From Microbulbifer elongatus (GTDB lineage: Bacteria > Pseudomonadota > Gammaproteobacteria > Pseudomonadales > Cellvibrionaceae): DNA of 64,000 bases. Positions 26,902-35,599 of the stretch are shown piece after piece. The notes under the pieces were generated by a model. It saw nothing but the letters and a program-made list of their open reading frames with translations. It did no database searches and was not told the origin of the DNA. How positions within the stretch are numbered: the stretch's first letter is position 1; each line of letters begins with the position of its first letter. The stretch lies in the NCBI RefSeq assembly GCF_021165935.1, contig NZ_CP088953.1, positions 2,279,501 through 2,343,500 on the forward strand. Direction: 5' to 3'. The translations under genes were made by a program, and so were the position numbers.

Positions 26902-29211
26902 ATGTCGATCTCTTTGTCCTCAGTTCAATGTGTGTTGAAGCAACTTCGTTTCGGAATACTGTGGCTTTCCGTGGCTCCTGTGCTGCTGTCTGCCTGCGGT
27001 CAGCCAGGCGATGAAGGCGCAGTAGCTGCGGGTCCGGGCAACGAGCACGAATACCCGCCGGCTTTATTGACTGGTGGCCGTGGGATTCCCGCAGGTGTGG
27101 AAGGGCACGGAGTGTCGCTTTCCCGACTGCCGGTGGACACCGGAATCTCCCCGTTGCACGCGGTTTTCTACAAAAACACCTATGAGCCGCGACTGGACCT
27201 TGCCCCGGATTCTGGCTGGGACTGGAGTGGTGCCGGGGAGAATATCGGTCTGTCCCTGAAAGTAACCAATCCCGGGGACCACTCGGCGCAGTTGTTTGTG
27301 TCGGTCTACGATGACGAGACTTATGGTACGCGCTCGTTCAATGTGCCCGCAGGCGGGACCGGTACTTATTATTTCGATCTGAATGGCCCGGCACTTGCCC
27401 TAGATACCGGTATGCGGGATGCGCCGGCACTCTACGACAACGCGGCGACGGCAATGACCTGGATGTGGGGCAGCAAGTCGCTGGATCTGGCGAATATTCG
27501 CCGCATCGAGCTCAATATGAAGAGTATCCTCAGTGACCGGGCCCTGGTGTTTGAGGATATCGCGCTGACATCCAACGGCGATTTCCAGCCGCAAAAGCTG
27601 CAGAAAATCTTCGATCGGTACGGGCAGTATGCACCTCAGGACTACCCGGAAAAGATTCTTAGCGATGACGAGCTACGTGCAAGTGCGCAGCGTGAGGCAG
27701 AAGCATTTTCTGGGTCTTCGAACTTTCCGGATCGTTCCCGTTTTGGTGGCTGGGCGGAGGGGCCGCGCTATGAATCCACCGGCTATTTTCGGACCCAAAA
27801 AATCGATGGGCAGTGGGCGCTGATTGACCCGGAGGGTTACCTGTTTTTCGCCACTGGCGTCGACAATATGCGTATGGACAACACCGTCACCATGACCGGT
27901 GTGGATTTTGCGGATCCGGACACAGGGCGGGGAGAGACAATAGCATCAGAGCTGCGCCGGGACCTGTTTCAGTGGTTGCCGGAAAAAGACGATCCGCTCG
28001 CTGCCCACTATTTTTATCGTCCCGTGGTGCATATGGGGCCGGTAGAGAAAGGGCAGGGATACAGTTTTTATCGGGCAAATCTGCAGCGGAAATATGGACC
28101 GGATTATCTGCAGCGCTGGCGTGAGGTAACCGTTGACCGCCAGTTGAACTGGGGATTTACTACCCTGGGTAACTGGGCCGATCCATCGCTATACGACAAC
28201 CGTAAGGTTGCTTATGTGGCCAATGGTTGGATTCGCGGCGAGCACAAGCGCGTCAGCAGTGGCAACGATTACTGGGGGCCACTGCATGATCCGTTCGATC
28301 CGGAGTTTGTCAATTCCGTAAAACGCACCGTGACACAGGTCGCTGCCGAAGTGCGGGGCGATCCCTGGTGTATGGGCGTGTACATTGAAAACGAACTGAG
28401 CTGGGGCAACACCAAAACCGACGCCGGTCACTACGGCCTGATTATTCATACTCTGACGCGTGACGCCGCAGAGAGCCCCGCCAAGGCCGCGTTTGTCGAA
28501 ATCCTGAAAAACAAATACTCCAGTGTGGAGGGGCTGTCTCGCGCCTGGTTCTCCTCTATTCCTTCCCGGTCTATTCCTTCCTGGGAAGCGTTTGCCGCAG
28601 GCTTTTCGCTCTCTCAAGGAGCTGGCGGTGAACCCAAAATTGAGGGGCAGTTGCGGGAGGACTTCTCTCTGCTGCTGGAATCCCTTTCTGCCCGATTCTT
28701 CTCCGTGGTGCAGCGCGAGCTGGCCGATGTTATGCCTGACCACCTTTTTCTCGGCGCCCGCTTTGCGGATTGGGGAATGACACCAGAGGTGGTGCGCGGG
28801 GCTGCTGCCCATGTGGATGTGGTGAGCTACAACCTCTACACCGAGGGGCTGGCGGCAGATAACTGGGAATTCCTCGCGGAAATCGACAAGCCCTCCATCA
28901 TCGGTGAATTCCATATGGGTGCGACGGACTCCGGCAGCTTCCACGCGGGCCTGGTATCCGCAGAGAGCCAGCAAGAGCGCGGCGAAATGTTCCGCGACTA
29001 TATGCACACCATTGTCGACAACCCTTGGTTTGTGGGAGCCCAGTGGTTCCAGTACATCGATTCACCGGCCTCCGGCCGCGCCTGGGATGGGGAAAACTAC
29101 AACGTCGGCTTTGTCACCGTAGCGGGTGAGCCCTATGGACCGCTGGTAGCTGCGGCTCAGGCTTTGAACCGGGAGCTGTACCCGCGCCGATATGGGCAAA
29201 AAAATGATTGA
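26902..29211 (+). CDS. GH50 beta-agarase lipoprotein (second)
   Basis: 769-aa GH50 enzyme, distantly paralogous to the first. A short signal peptide ends in the lipobox LLSAC (Cys32). A binding-type beta-sandwich occupies about residues 70-225, and the catalytic barrel about 285-765. Glu498 (IENELSWG) is the expected acid/base and Glu669 (IIGEFHMG) the nucleophile. A Ser/Pro-rich insertion (SSIPSRSIPS) near 551-560 is absent from the first enzyme. The ATG was preferred to a TTG 18 bases upstream. It has its own operator-controlled promoter, so regulation is separate from the first agarase. Confidence 0.92.
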   Translation: MSISLSSVQCVLKQLRFGILWLSVAPVLLSACGQPGDEGAVAAGPGNEHEYPPALLTGGRGIPAGVEGHGVSLSRLPVDTGISPLHAVFYKNTYEPRLDLAPDSGWDWSGAGENIGLSLKVTNPGDHSAQLFVSVYDDETYGTRSFNVPAGGTGTYYFDLNGPALALDTGMRDAPALYDNAATAMTWMWGSKSLDLANIRRIELNMKSILSDRALVFEDIALTSNGDFQPQKLQKIFDRYGQYAPQDYPEKILSDDELRASAQREAEAFSGSSNFPDRSRFGGWAEGPRYESTGYFRTQKIDGQWALIDPEGYLFFATGVDNMRMDNTVTMTGVDFADPDTGRGETIASELRRDLFQWLPEKDDPLAAHYFYRPVVHMGPVEKGQGYSFYRANLQRKYGPDYLQRWREVTVDRQLNWGFTTLGNWADPSLYDNRKVAYVANGWIRGEHKRVSSGNDYWGPLHDPFDPEFVNSVKRTVTQVAAEVRGDPWCMGVYIENELSWGNTKTDAGHYGLIIHTLTRDAAESPAKAAFVEILKNKYSSVEGLSRAWFSSIPSRSIPSWEAFAAGFSLSQGAGGEPKIEGQLREDFSLLLESLSARFFSVVQRELADVMPDHLFLGARFADWGMTPEVVRGAAAHVDVVSYNLYTEGLAADNWEFLAEIDKPSIIGEFHMGATDSGSFHAGLVSAESQQERGEMFRDYMHTIVDNPWFVGAQWFQYIDSPASGRAWDGENYNVGFVTVAGEPYGPLVAAAQALNRELYPRRYGQKND

Positions 29212-29235
29212 TGTTAATTGTTAACAATATACAAT
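29208..29235 (+). promoter_or_regulatory. TTGTTAACAA operator and possible promoter of the AHG block
   Basis: The perfect palindrome at 29,218-29,227 starts seven bases after the agarase stop. TTGATG (29,208-29,213) and TACAAT (29,230-29,235) with a 16-base spacer could be the promoter, putting the operator between the boxes. An inverted-repeat element separates it from the first gene it would serve. Confidence 0.6.
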
Positions 29236-29277
29236 GGTTCCATTGATTGAAGTCTAATCATTGGAAGTATTGAAAAA

Positions 29278-29542
29278 GGGCCTATTAACACTGAATTCGA
29301 TGGCCGCGCCGGAGGCCGTTTTTTCGCAAGGCAAGGCGCAGTGAGCGCCGTGTGGTTATTCCACATAAGCAAACTGCAACGCAGCATTGCGGGAAAACGG
29401 TCCCGGCCCTCCGGGTTGCGCCCCAAAACGAGCCATGCAGCGTTGCTCGTCGCTCGTTTAGCGGGCTAAACCACGCTCCTCGTGCCTTGCCTGGCTCGTT
29501 TTGGGGGGCAACGCGGCCATCGAATTCAGTGTTAATAGGCCC
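29278..29542. mobile_element. 265-bp inverted-repeat element (MITE-like), copy B
   Basis: Perfect 31-base terminal inverted repeats, starting GGGCCTATTAACACTG, enclose about 200 GC-rich bases without a credible gene. AGGCGCAG at offset 56 and CTGCAACGCAGCA at offset 96 match the element at 19,376-19,638 in place and orientation, although the termini differ. No clear target duplication is visible. It fills most of the 363-base gap between the agarase and the AHG-acid cycloisomerase and would be transcribed as part of the leader. Confidence 0.82.
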
Positions 29543-29574
29543 AAATAAAAAATCACGGATTTTGGGGTTTCTCC

Positions 29575-30714
29575 ATGTTGATGGAAGTACAAGAGCAGGC
29601 CACAGAGCTGCTGTCTTCGAGCACCATCGCCGCCACCAAGGTTGAGTACTACCAGATTCCTCTGGCGGAAGTGCTCTCCGATGCGCGCCACGGCGATCAC
29701 ACCCACTTTGAGGTGCTGGTGTTCCGCGTGCGCTGCCAGGATGGTCTGGAAGGCGTTGGCTACACCTACACCGGTGGTCGCGGTGGTCGCGCCATCTACT
29801 CCCTGCTGCAGGACGATATTCAGCCGCTGCTGGAAGGCCGCGATGCGTCAGATATCATTGCCATCTGGGAGGGAATTCAATCCCACCTGCATTATGTGGG
29901 CCGCGGCGGGCTGCTGAGCTTTGCGCTATCTGCGGTGGATATCGCCCTGTGGGATCTCCGGTGCAAGCGTCTCGGCCTTCCGTTGTGGAAGGTCGCTGGG
30001 GGCGCCGGTAATTCCAGCAAGTGTTATGCCGGTGGTATCGACCTGAATTTCTCCGAGTCCAAACTGCTGGACAATATTTCCAATTACCTGGCCCGTGGCT
30101 TCAATGCCGTGAAGATCAAAGTGGGTAAGGAAGACTACCGGGAAGACGTGGCGCGCGTGGAAGCGGTGCGCAAGCTGATTGGTGGCGATGTCACCTTTAT
30201 GGTGGACGCCAATTACTCCATGACCATCGAACAGGCGGTGCGCTTCGGCCGCGCTATTGATCACTGCGATATTACTTGGTTCGAAGAGCCCACCATTCCC
30301 GACGATTACCTGGGTTACGGCCGTATTGCCGATGCCATCAATATCCCACTGGCCATGGGCGAAAACCTGCACACGGTGCATGAGTTCACCTACGCCATCG
30401 CACAGGCCAAGCTCGGCTTCCTACAGCCGGATGCATCCAATATCGGCGGTATTACTGGCTGGCTGAAAGTGGCGGAGCTGGCCTATGCGCACAACCTGCC
30501 GGTGTGCAGCCACGGCATGCACGAACTGCATGTCTCCCTGATGGCGAGCCAGCCCCATGCGGGCTACCTGGAAGTGCACTCTTTCCCTATCGACGAATAC
30601 ACCACCCGCCCGATCGTGCTGGAAAACGGCCGCGCCGTGGCTTCCAACGAGCCGGGTACCGGGGTGACTTTTGATGAAACTCTGCTGCGACCCCATCTGG
30701 TCAAGCACTCTTAA
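29575..30714 (+). CDS. 3,6-anhydro-L-galactonate cycloisomerase (enolase superfamily)
   Basis: 379-aa muconate-lactonizing-type enzyme. Lys180/Lys182 (KIKVG), metal ligands Asp211 (VDANYS), Glu237 (FEEP) and Glu263 (MGENLH), and His313 (CSHGMHE) are all present. In agar degraders such as Vibrio sp. EJY3 a member of this superfamily opens anhydrogalactonate to a 2-keto-3-deoxy sugar acid. Its place with an aldehyde dehydrogenase of the right type and next to agarases makes that role likely. The first of two close ATGs was used. It heads a four-gene block with very short gaps. Confidence 0.88.
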   Translation: MLMEVQEQATELLSSSTIAATKVEYYQIPLAEVLSDARHGDHTHFEVLVFRVRCQDGLEGVGYTYTGGRGGRAIYSLLQDDIQPLLEGRDASDIIAIWEGIQSHLHYVGRGGLLSFALSAVDIALWDLRCKRLGLPLWKVAGGAGNSSKCYAGGIDLNFSESKLLDNISNYLARGFNAVKIKVGKEDYREDVARVEAVRKLIGGDVTFMVDANYSMTIEQAVRFGRAIDHCDITWFEEPTIPDDYLGYGRIADAINIPLAMGENLHTVHEFTYAIAQAKLGFLQPDASNIGGITGWLKVAELAYAHNLPVCSHGMHELHVSLMASQPHAGYLEVHSFPIDEYTTRPIVLENGRAVASNEPGTGVTFDETLLRPHLVKHS

Positions 30715-30726
30715 TAGGTGATGTTC

Positions 30727-31758
30727 ATGCAAGCTCAAGCTGCTCAGTATGTCGGCAACAAATCATTTGACGTTGTGGAAGGTCGCTGTGAAGCGCCAGC
30801 GGCGGATGAGGTGCGCCTGAAGGTCGGTTATGTCGGTATCTGTGGTACCGACATGCATATCTATCACGGTGTGATGGATCAACGTGTAAAGCCACCGCAG
30901 GTTGTCGGCCACGAAATGTCCGGTGTTGTGGATGCGGTAGGCGAAAACGTAAAAGACTACACAGTGGGCGAACGCGTTGTGGTGCGTCCGTTGGATTACT
31001 GCGGCGATTGCCCGGCCTGTGATAGTGGCCACAGCCATATCTGTCACAACCTGAAATTTATGGGCATCGACTCCGTCGGCGCTTTCCAGAGCTACTGGAA
31101 TGTGAAAGCCCGCACTCTGCACAAGCTGCCGGAAAATGTATCTCTGAAGCAGGGCGCATTGATCGAACCCCTGGCAGTGGCCTGTCACGATATCTCCCGC
31201 GCGCGACTTAAGGCTGGGGAGAAAGCCGTGATTCTCGGTGGTGGCCCAATCGGTCAGCTGGTGGCCCAGGTTGCCCTCGGTATTGGTGCCGAGGTGATGA
31301 TTTCCGAACCCAGCCCGGAGCGCCGCGCTTTTGCGGAAAAAACCGGTGCGCTGGCGGTGAACCCGATCGAGCAAGACCTGAAAGCGGCGGTGGAAGACTG
31401 GACCCAGGGTAAGGGTGCCGATGTAGTGTTTGAAGTGTCTGGTGTACAGCCGGCGGTGGATGCGATGACCGAGATCGCGGCGGTGCGTGGCCGCATCTGT
31501 ATGGTGGCGATCCATTCTCAGAAGCCACAACTGGACCTGTTTAAGTTCTTCTGGCGCGAGCTGGAGCTGGTGGGTGCGCGCGTGTACGAAGCGCAGGATT
31601 TCGAGCAGGCCATCGATATGGTTGCTACTGGGAAAATCGATCTGGTGCCTTTCATCAGCAAGGTGGCCCTTCTGAACGATATCGGTAGTGCCTTCGCTTC
31701 TATGGATGGCAATCCATCCGGCATGAAAGCACTGGTCGCCTGCGGCGCGGAAGACTGA
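30727..31758 (+). CDS. Zinc-dependent medium-chain dehydrogenase, candidate 2-keto-3-deoxy-L-galactonate 5-dehydrogenase
   Basis: 343-aa MDR alcohol dehydrogenase of the threonine/sorbitol dehydrogenase branch. Catalytic zinc ligands are Cys39 and His62-Glu63 (GHE), the four structural cysteines lie in CGDCPACDSGHSHIC, and the Rossmann loop is LGGGPIGQLVA. AGGTGA six bases upstream decides the start. AHG catabolism in some marine bacteria runs from L-KDGal through a 2,5-diketo intermediate to D-KDG, which needs one dehydrogenase and one reductase; this gene and the next SDR fit those two roles. Which one does which is inferred. Confidence 0.85.
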   Translation: MQAQAAQYVGNKSFDVVEGRCEAPAADEVRLKVGYVGICGTDMHIYHGVMDQRVKPPQVVGHEMSGVVDAVGENVKDYTVGERVVVRPLDYCGDCPACDSGHSHICHNLKFMGIDSVGAFQSYWNVKARTLHKLPENVSLKQGALIEPLAVACHDISRARLKAGEKAVILGGGPIGQLVAQVALGIGAEVMISEPSPERRAFAEKTGALAVNPIEQDLKAAVEDWTQGKGADVVFEVSGVQPAVDAMTEIAAVRGRICMVAIHSQKPQLDLFKFFWRELELVGARVYEAQDFEQAIDMVATGKIDLVPFISKVALLNDIGSAFASMDGNPSGMKALVACGAED

Positions 31759-31797
31759 GCCGCGATTCGCCAATTAAAGAATCTAGAGAGTAAAACG

Positions 31798-32562
31798 ATG
31801 TTGCAACAATTCAGCCTCGCCGGAAAGAAAGCCCTGGTTACCGGTTGTAACCGCGGTATTGGCAAAGCCATGGCGGTGGCCCTGGCGGAAGCGGGTGCCG
31901 ACGTCATCGGTGTCTCGGCCAATCTGGATCTGAATGAATCTGACGTAGGCCGTGAAGTATCCGCGGCAGGTCAGCAATTTTTCCCTTACCAGTGCGATTT
32001 TTCCGACCGCAGTTCTCTGTACGGTTTTATCGACAAGGTAAAAAGCGAGCACGCGCAGATCGATATTCTGGTGAATAACGCCGGTACTATCTTGCGTGCG
32101 CCAGCGGCAGAACACGGGGACGACCTCTGGGACAAGGTGATCGAAGTCAACCTGAATGCCCAGTTTATCCTGAGCCGTGAAATCGGTAAGGAAATGGTCG
32201 CGCAGGGTTCCGGAAAAATCATTTTCACTGCCTCTCTGTTGACTTTCCAGGGCGGTATCACCGTACCGGGTTACGCGGCCAGTAAAGGGGCAATTGGCCA
32301 GATCACCATGGCGCTGTCCAACGAGTGGGCGTCTAAAGGTGTGAACGTGAACGCGATTGCACCGGGTTATATCGCGACCGATAACACCCAGGCACTGCGC
32401 GAGGACAGCGAGCGGGCGGCGAGTATTCTTGCGCGTATCCCTCAGGGGCGTTGGGGTGAACCAGAAGATTTCAAAGGCCCGGTGGTATTCCTGGCTTCTG
32501 AAGCTTCCAACTACATGAACGGCAGCGTCCTACTGGTGGACGGTGGCTGGATGGGGAGATAA
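31798..32562 (+). CDS. KduD-like SDR, candidate 2,5-diketo-3-deoxy-galactonate reductase
   Basis: 254-aa classical SDR with TGCNRGIGKAMA, NNAG, a serine in TASLL and the YAASK active site, most like 2-deoxy-D-gluconate 3-dehydrogenase/KduD enzymes that act on keto-deoxy sugar acids. In the AHG block it could reduce the C5 keto group made by the upstream MDR enzyme, giving D-KDG and so inverting C5. A four-base gap to the aldehyde dehydrogenase points to translational coupling. The specific reaction is inferred from context. Confidence 0.85.
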   Translation: MLQQFSLAGKKALVTGCNRGIGKAMAVALAEAGADVIGVSANLDLNESDVGREVSAAGQQFFPYQCDFSDRSSLYGFIDKVKSEHAQIDILVNNAGTILRAPAAEHGDDLWDKVIEVNLNAQFILSREIGKEMVAQGSGKIIFTASLLTFQGGITVPGYAASKGAIGQITMALSNEWASKGVNVNAIAPGYIATDNTQALREDSERAASILARIPQGRWGEPEDFKGPVVFLASEASNYMNGSVLLVDGGWMGR

Positions 32563-32565
32563 CCC

Positions 32566-34020
32566 ATGGCAATTGCAATTAAAAACAACGTGAACTTCGT
32601 TAATGGCGAATACATTGCCTCCAAGGCGGACGGCGTTATTGAAGTGCTGAACCCGAGCACCGGTGAGGTACTGGGAAATATTCCCAAGGGCTGTGCGGAA
32701 GATGCAGAAGCGGCGCTAGCCAATGCCAAGCAGGCACAGAAGGCCTGGGCAAAGCGCACCGCCCGCGATCGCGCGGCGCTGTTGCGCAAGTTTGCCGCGG
32801 CGATTCGTGCGGAGACCGAAGGCCTGGCGGAGCTGCTGGTAAAGGAGCAGGGCAAGCTGATTGGTGTGGCCCGCGATGAAGTCAACGCGACCGCAACGTT
32901 TATTGAGTACGCCTGTGACAACGCGCTGACGCTGGAAGGGGATATCCTGCCCTCGGATAACACCGACGAAAAAATTTACATCCACAAGGTGCCTCGCGGC
33001 GTTGTGGTGGCGATTACTGCGTGGAACTTCCCGCTGGCTCTGGCTGGACGCAAGATCGGCCCGGCGCTGGTTACCGGCAATAGCATTGTCATCAAGCCAA
33101 CCCAGGAAACACCGCTTACCACCATGGAGTTGGGGCGCATTGCCAACGAAGTGGGTATTCCCGCGGGCGTGCTGAATATTGTCAACGGCGAAGGCTCCAT
33201 CGTTGGCCAGGCCCTGTGCGAAAGCCCGCTGACCGCAATGATCACCATGACCGGCAGCACTCGCGCCGGCCAGATTATTCATCAGGCCAGTGGCAAGCAC
33301 ATGATTCCGGTCATGCTGGAACTGGGTGGTAAGGCGCCATTTATTGTGATGGAAGATGCGGATCTGGATAAGGCTGCGGAAGCCGCACTTTGGACCCGTT
33401 ATGCCAATTGCGGCCAGGTGTGTACCTGTGCGGAGCGCCTGTACGTACACGAGAAGGTGTACGATGCATTTATGGCCAAGTTCCTTCCTAAGGTGAAGGC
33501 ACTGAAAGTGGGCAACCCGCTGGATGAATCCTCGCAGATGGGGCCTAAAGTGAATGCCCGTGAAATCGAGCATATCCACGAGCTGGTACAGCAAAGCATC
33601 GCCCAGGGGGCGGAGCTGCTAACTGGCGGCAAGCCCGCGGAAGTTGCTGGCTTCGAAGGGGGCAACTGGTATGAGCCGACTGTGCTCGCCAATGTTCAGC
33701 AGGACAACATCTTGGTGCACGAGGAAACCTTCGGCCCGATTCTGCCGATCGTGAAGATTTCCAGTATCGATCAGGCCATCGCCTATACCAACGACAGTGA
33801 GTACGGCCTCTCCGCCTACCTGTTTACTGAAAACCTGCGCTATATCCACCAGTCGATTGCAGAGATGGAAGTGGGTGAGGTGTATGTAAATCGCGGGATC
33901 GGCGAGCAGCACCAGGGCTTCCACAACGGGTGGAAACTTTCAGGTATAGGCGGTGAAGATGGCCGCTATGGCCTCGAGCAATACGTGGACAAGAAAACGG
34001 TTTATCTCGCGGAGGTTTGA
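32566..34020 (+). CDS. 3,6-anhydro-L-galactose dehydrogenase (AldA-like aldehyde dehydrogenase)
   Basis: 484-aa NAD(P)-dependent aldehyde dehydrogenase. General base Glu252 (LELGGKA) and nucleophile Cys286 (NCGQVCTC) are present, with the AldA-type NCGQVC-CAER signature. Oxidation of AHG to anhydrogalactonate is the first intracellular step of AHG use, and its product is the substrate of the cycloisomerase three genes upstream, which supports this role. It ends the block, with a terminator 46 bases on. The paralogue at 12.3-13.7 kb is in a different pathway. Confidence 0.88.
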   Translation: MAIAIKNNVNFVNGEYIASKADGVIEVLNPSTGEVLGNIPKGCAEDAEAALANAKQAQKAWAKRTARDRAALLRKFAAAIRAETEGLAELLVKEQGKLIGVARDEVNATATFIEYACDNALTLEGDILPSDNTDEKIYIHKVPRGVVVAITAWNFPLALAGRKIGPALVTGNSIVIKPTQETPLTTMELGRIANEVGIPAGVLNIVNGEGSIVGQALCESPLTAMITMTGSTRAGQIIHQASGKHMIPVMLELGGKAPFIVMEDADLDKAAEAALWTRYANCGQVCTCAERLYVHEKVYDAFMAKFLPKVKALKVGNPLDESSQMGPKVNAREIEHIHELVQQSIAQGAELLTGGKPAEVAGFEGGNWYEPTVLANVQQDNILVHEETFGPILPIVKISSIDQAIAYTNDSEYGLSAYLFTENLRYIHQSIAEMEVGEVYVNRGIGEQHQGFHNGWKLSGIGGEDGRYGLEQYVDKKTVYLAEV

Positions 34021-34066
34021 GCCACCTTCGGACTCTTCCTTTCATCTCATCAGGATGAACACTTGT

Positions 34067-34094
34067 GCGGGGACTTATGTCCCCGCTTTTTTTT
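34067..34094 (+). terminator. Rho-independent terminator of the AHG block
   Basis: A perfect 8-base GC-rich stem (GCGGGGAC and GTCCCCGC) with loop TTAT is followed by eight T. Confidence 0.92.
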
Positions 34095-34131
34095 CGCTAA
34101 TCGGGTAAAAGTACCAGGCATAAAAAAGCCC

Positions 34132-34142
34132 GGCACCTGGCC
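34132..34142. repeat. Target-site duplication, left copy
   Basis: GGCACCTGGCC directly abuts the left IS terminus; the same 11 bases follow the right terminus. The length agrees with the IS4 family. Confidence 0.93.
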
Positions 34143-35565
34143 GTAATGCTGTTCACTTAAGCGGAGCAGCACGACGATTCACTGGATAGCGGGTTTTGCG
34201 GATCTTTACCGTCCTCGGCCTAGAAGGCCGAGGACGGTCCTCTAAAAACAGGTTCCCAATCCCCGCCCTAAGCTCCGATAAGCGCGCTCCAGTCCTTGAT
34301 AATGGCTGAGCCGCGGCCATGACAATCAGCTGCGCAGCAATATACTGGCATGCGAACTTAAAGCGTATCCTGGCTGGGTTTCCCCCGTGAGCGACCGCTG
34401 CCTGGCTTGCCTCTCGACGTATCACGTTGTACGCCAACAGTAGCCCCCACACTTCCTGGTAAACCAGTTCCACGGTCTTGCTACGTAGGGTGACGGCGTT
34501 GTGCTGCATGGAACTTTTGATGTCACGGAAGCCGATTTCGATTTCCCAGCGCTCTTGGTAGAGCTTCGCGACGGCTTTAGTGCCGTAAGTATCTGCCGGT
34601 AGCGAGGTAAATACCGTTTTGTTTTTGCCATTATGCTTGTAGCTCACTGCTCGAACTTCCCAGTACTCGGGAAGGGCCGGATTGCGCTTCCGAGCCTGGG
34701 GGGAGACCTTCATTCGCAGTAGTCGATCATTTTTGTTGTAGACCTCCACTGTCTCACTGACCAGGCCTTTGCGCTCGGGGATCAGCCAGTGGCGTTGCGT
34801 GTTCTGATCCGCCCACCGCAGCAAAAGGTCTGCACTCCAAAAACCCTTATCAAACAGGGTTACGGAGGCTTCCGGCACCTGATTCATAAACTCATCGGCC
34901 AGGCGTATTTCGCTGCGTCGGTAAGGGCTTAGCTCTGCATTCAGAAGTACATGTGAACGTACGTTCATTAGAGCAACCAGGCGCATAAGAGGGTACGGAG
35001 TTTGCCGGTTTGTGCTCGTGTTACCGGAGCCAAAATGATCTCGCAGCTCAGGAGTATCTTGGGTGCGCAACAGCGCGCCATCGACAGCGAGAACTTGCAA
35101 TCCTCGCCATTCATCTTCGGGGTAACGCTCATGTCCCCAGTGCACCCCGGTACGTTGAAATAGCCACTGAACGGGGTTAGCACCAAGACGCTGTCGCGCC
35201 TTTGATACCCCGCTTGGGGCCAACAGGCTATCGTTCGCGAGCCCCTGAGCACAGATATTGAGCCTGCGGCAACTTCTGAGACCGGTTCATTCCTGAACAG
35301 GGCCATGCCCAGCACGAGCCAGAGTACCTGATCGGCGGGAAGTCGACGGCGGCGAATAGTGGCTTGCGAGGATAACTGCAGAGCGGAATCCACCCATTCA
35401 ACGGGAATGTTCTGGGTGAAGGTACTCAGGTCACAGAAGGACTGGAGGGCATCAATATCGAAGAGAGACTGCTGAAGAGACACAAAAAAATCCGGTTTCC
35501 TGATCTGGAAACCGGATTTTCCGGGGCCCCACCTTAGGCTGCAATGCTTAAGTGAACAGCATTAC
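34143..35565 (-). mobile_element. IS4-family insertion sequence, 1,423 bp
   Basis: Perfect 20-base terminal inverted repeats (GTAATGCTGTTCACTTAAGC and its complement) bound the element, and an 11-base direct repeat flanks it. It carries one transposase gene on the minus strand, with the stop near the left end. Size, ends, target duplication and the transposase signature all agree with IS4. Because the ends and target copies are intact, the insertion looks recent, although its transposase frame is now broken. Confidence 0.95.
34153..35483 (-). pseudogene. IS4-family transposase, broken by one frameshift
   Basis: A DDE transposase of about 443 aa read in two frames. The N-terminal 70 residues run to ...EPVSEVA; the rest continues in another frame as RRLNICAQG...LAPSGVSK. 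Adding one C near 35,270 (GTTGCCGCAGG to GTTGCCCGCAGG) joins them and gives a whole number of codons. The catalytic parts survive: Asp in VDGALL, Asp in LFDKGFW, and the Y-(2)-R-(3)-E-(6)-K signature in YQERWEIEIGFRDIK. No slippery heptamer is visible, so decay or a sequencing error is likelier than programmed frameshifting. Confidence 0.88.
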
Positions 35566-35576
35566 GGCACCTGGCC
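35566..35576. repeat. Target-site duplication, right copy
   Basis: GGCACCTGGCC, identical to the copy at the left end of the IS. Confidence 0.93.
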
Positions 35577-35599
35577 GGGCTCCGTGTGCGGATTCGGTA

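Larger units (their letters stand above)
34127..35581 (-). terminator. gntR terminator hairpin split by an IS insertion
   Basis: Joining the flanks and removing one target copy restores AGCCCGGC, loop ACCTG, and GCCGGGCT; on the minus strand a T-run follows. The hairpin starts 19 bases after the gntR stop, so it was that gene's terminator. The IS now separates the left arm (34,127-34,134) from the end of the right arm (35,577-35,581), and each remaining half can pair only weakly. Confidence 0.8.

Noticed and set aside
35255..35283. Programmed -1 frameshift in the IS4 transposase
   Set aside because: No slippery heptamer or downstream pseudoknot, and IS4 elements normally use one continuous frame.
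34968..35483. A separate 171-aa protein at the right end of the IS
   Set aside because: Only its first 70 residues are transposase; the rest is out-of-frame translation past the frameshift.
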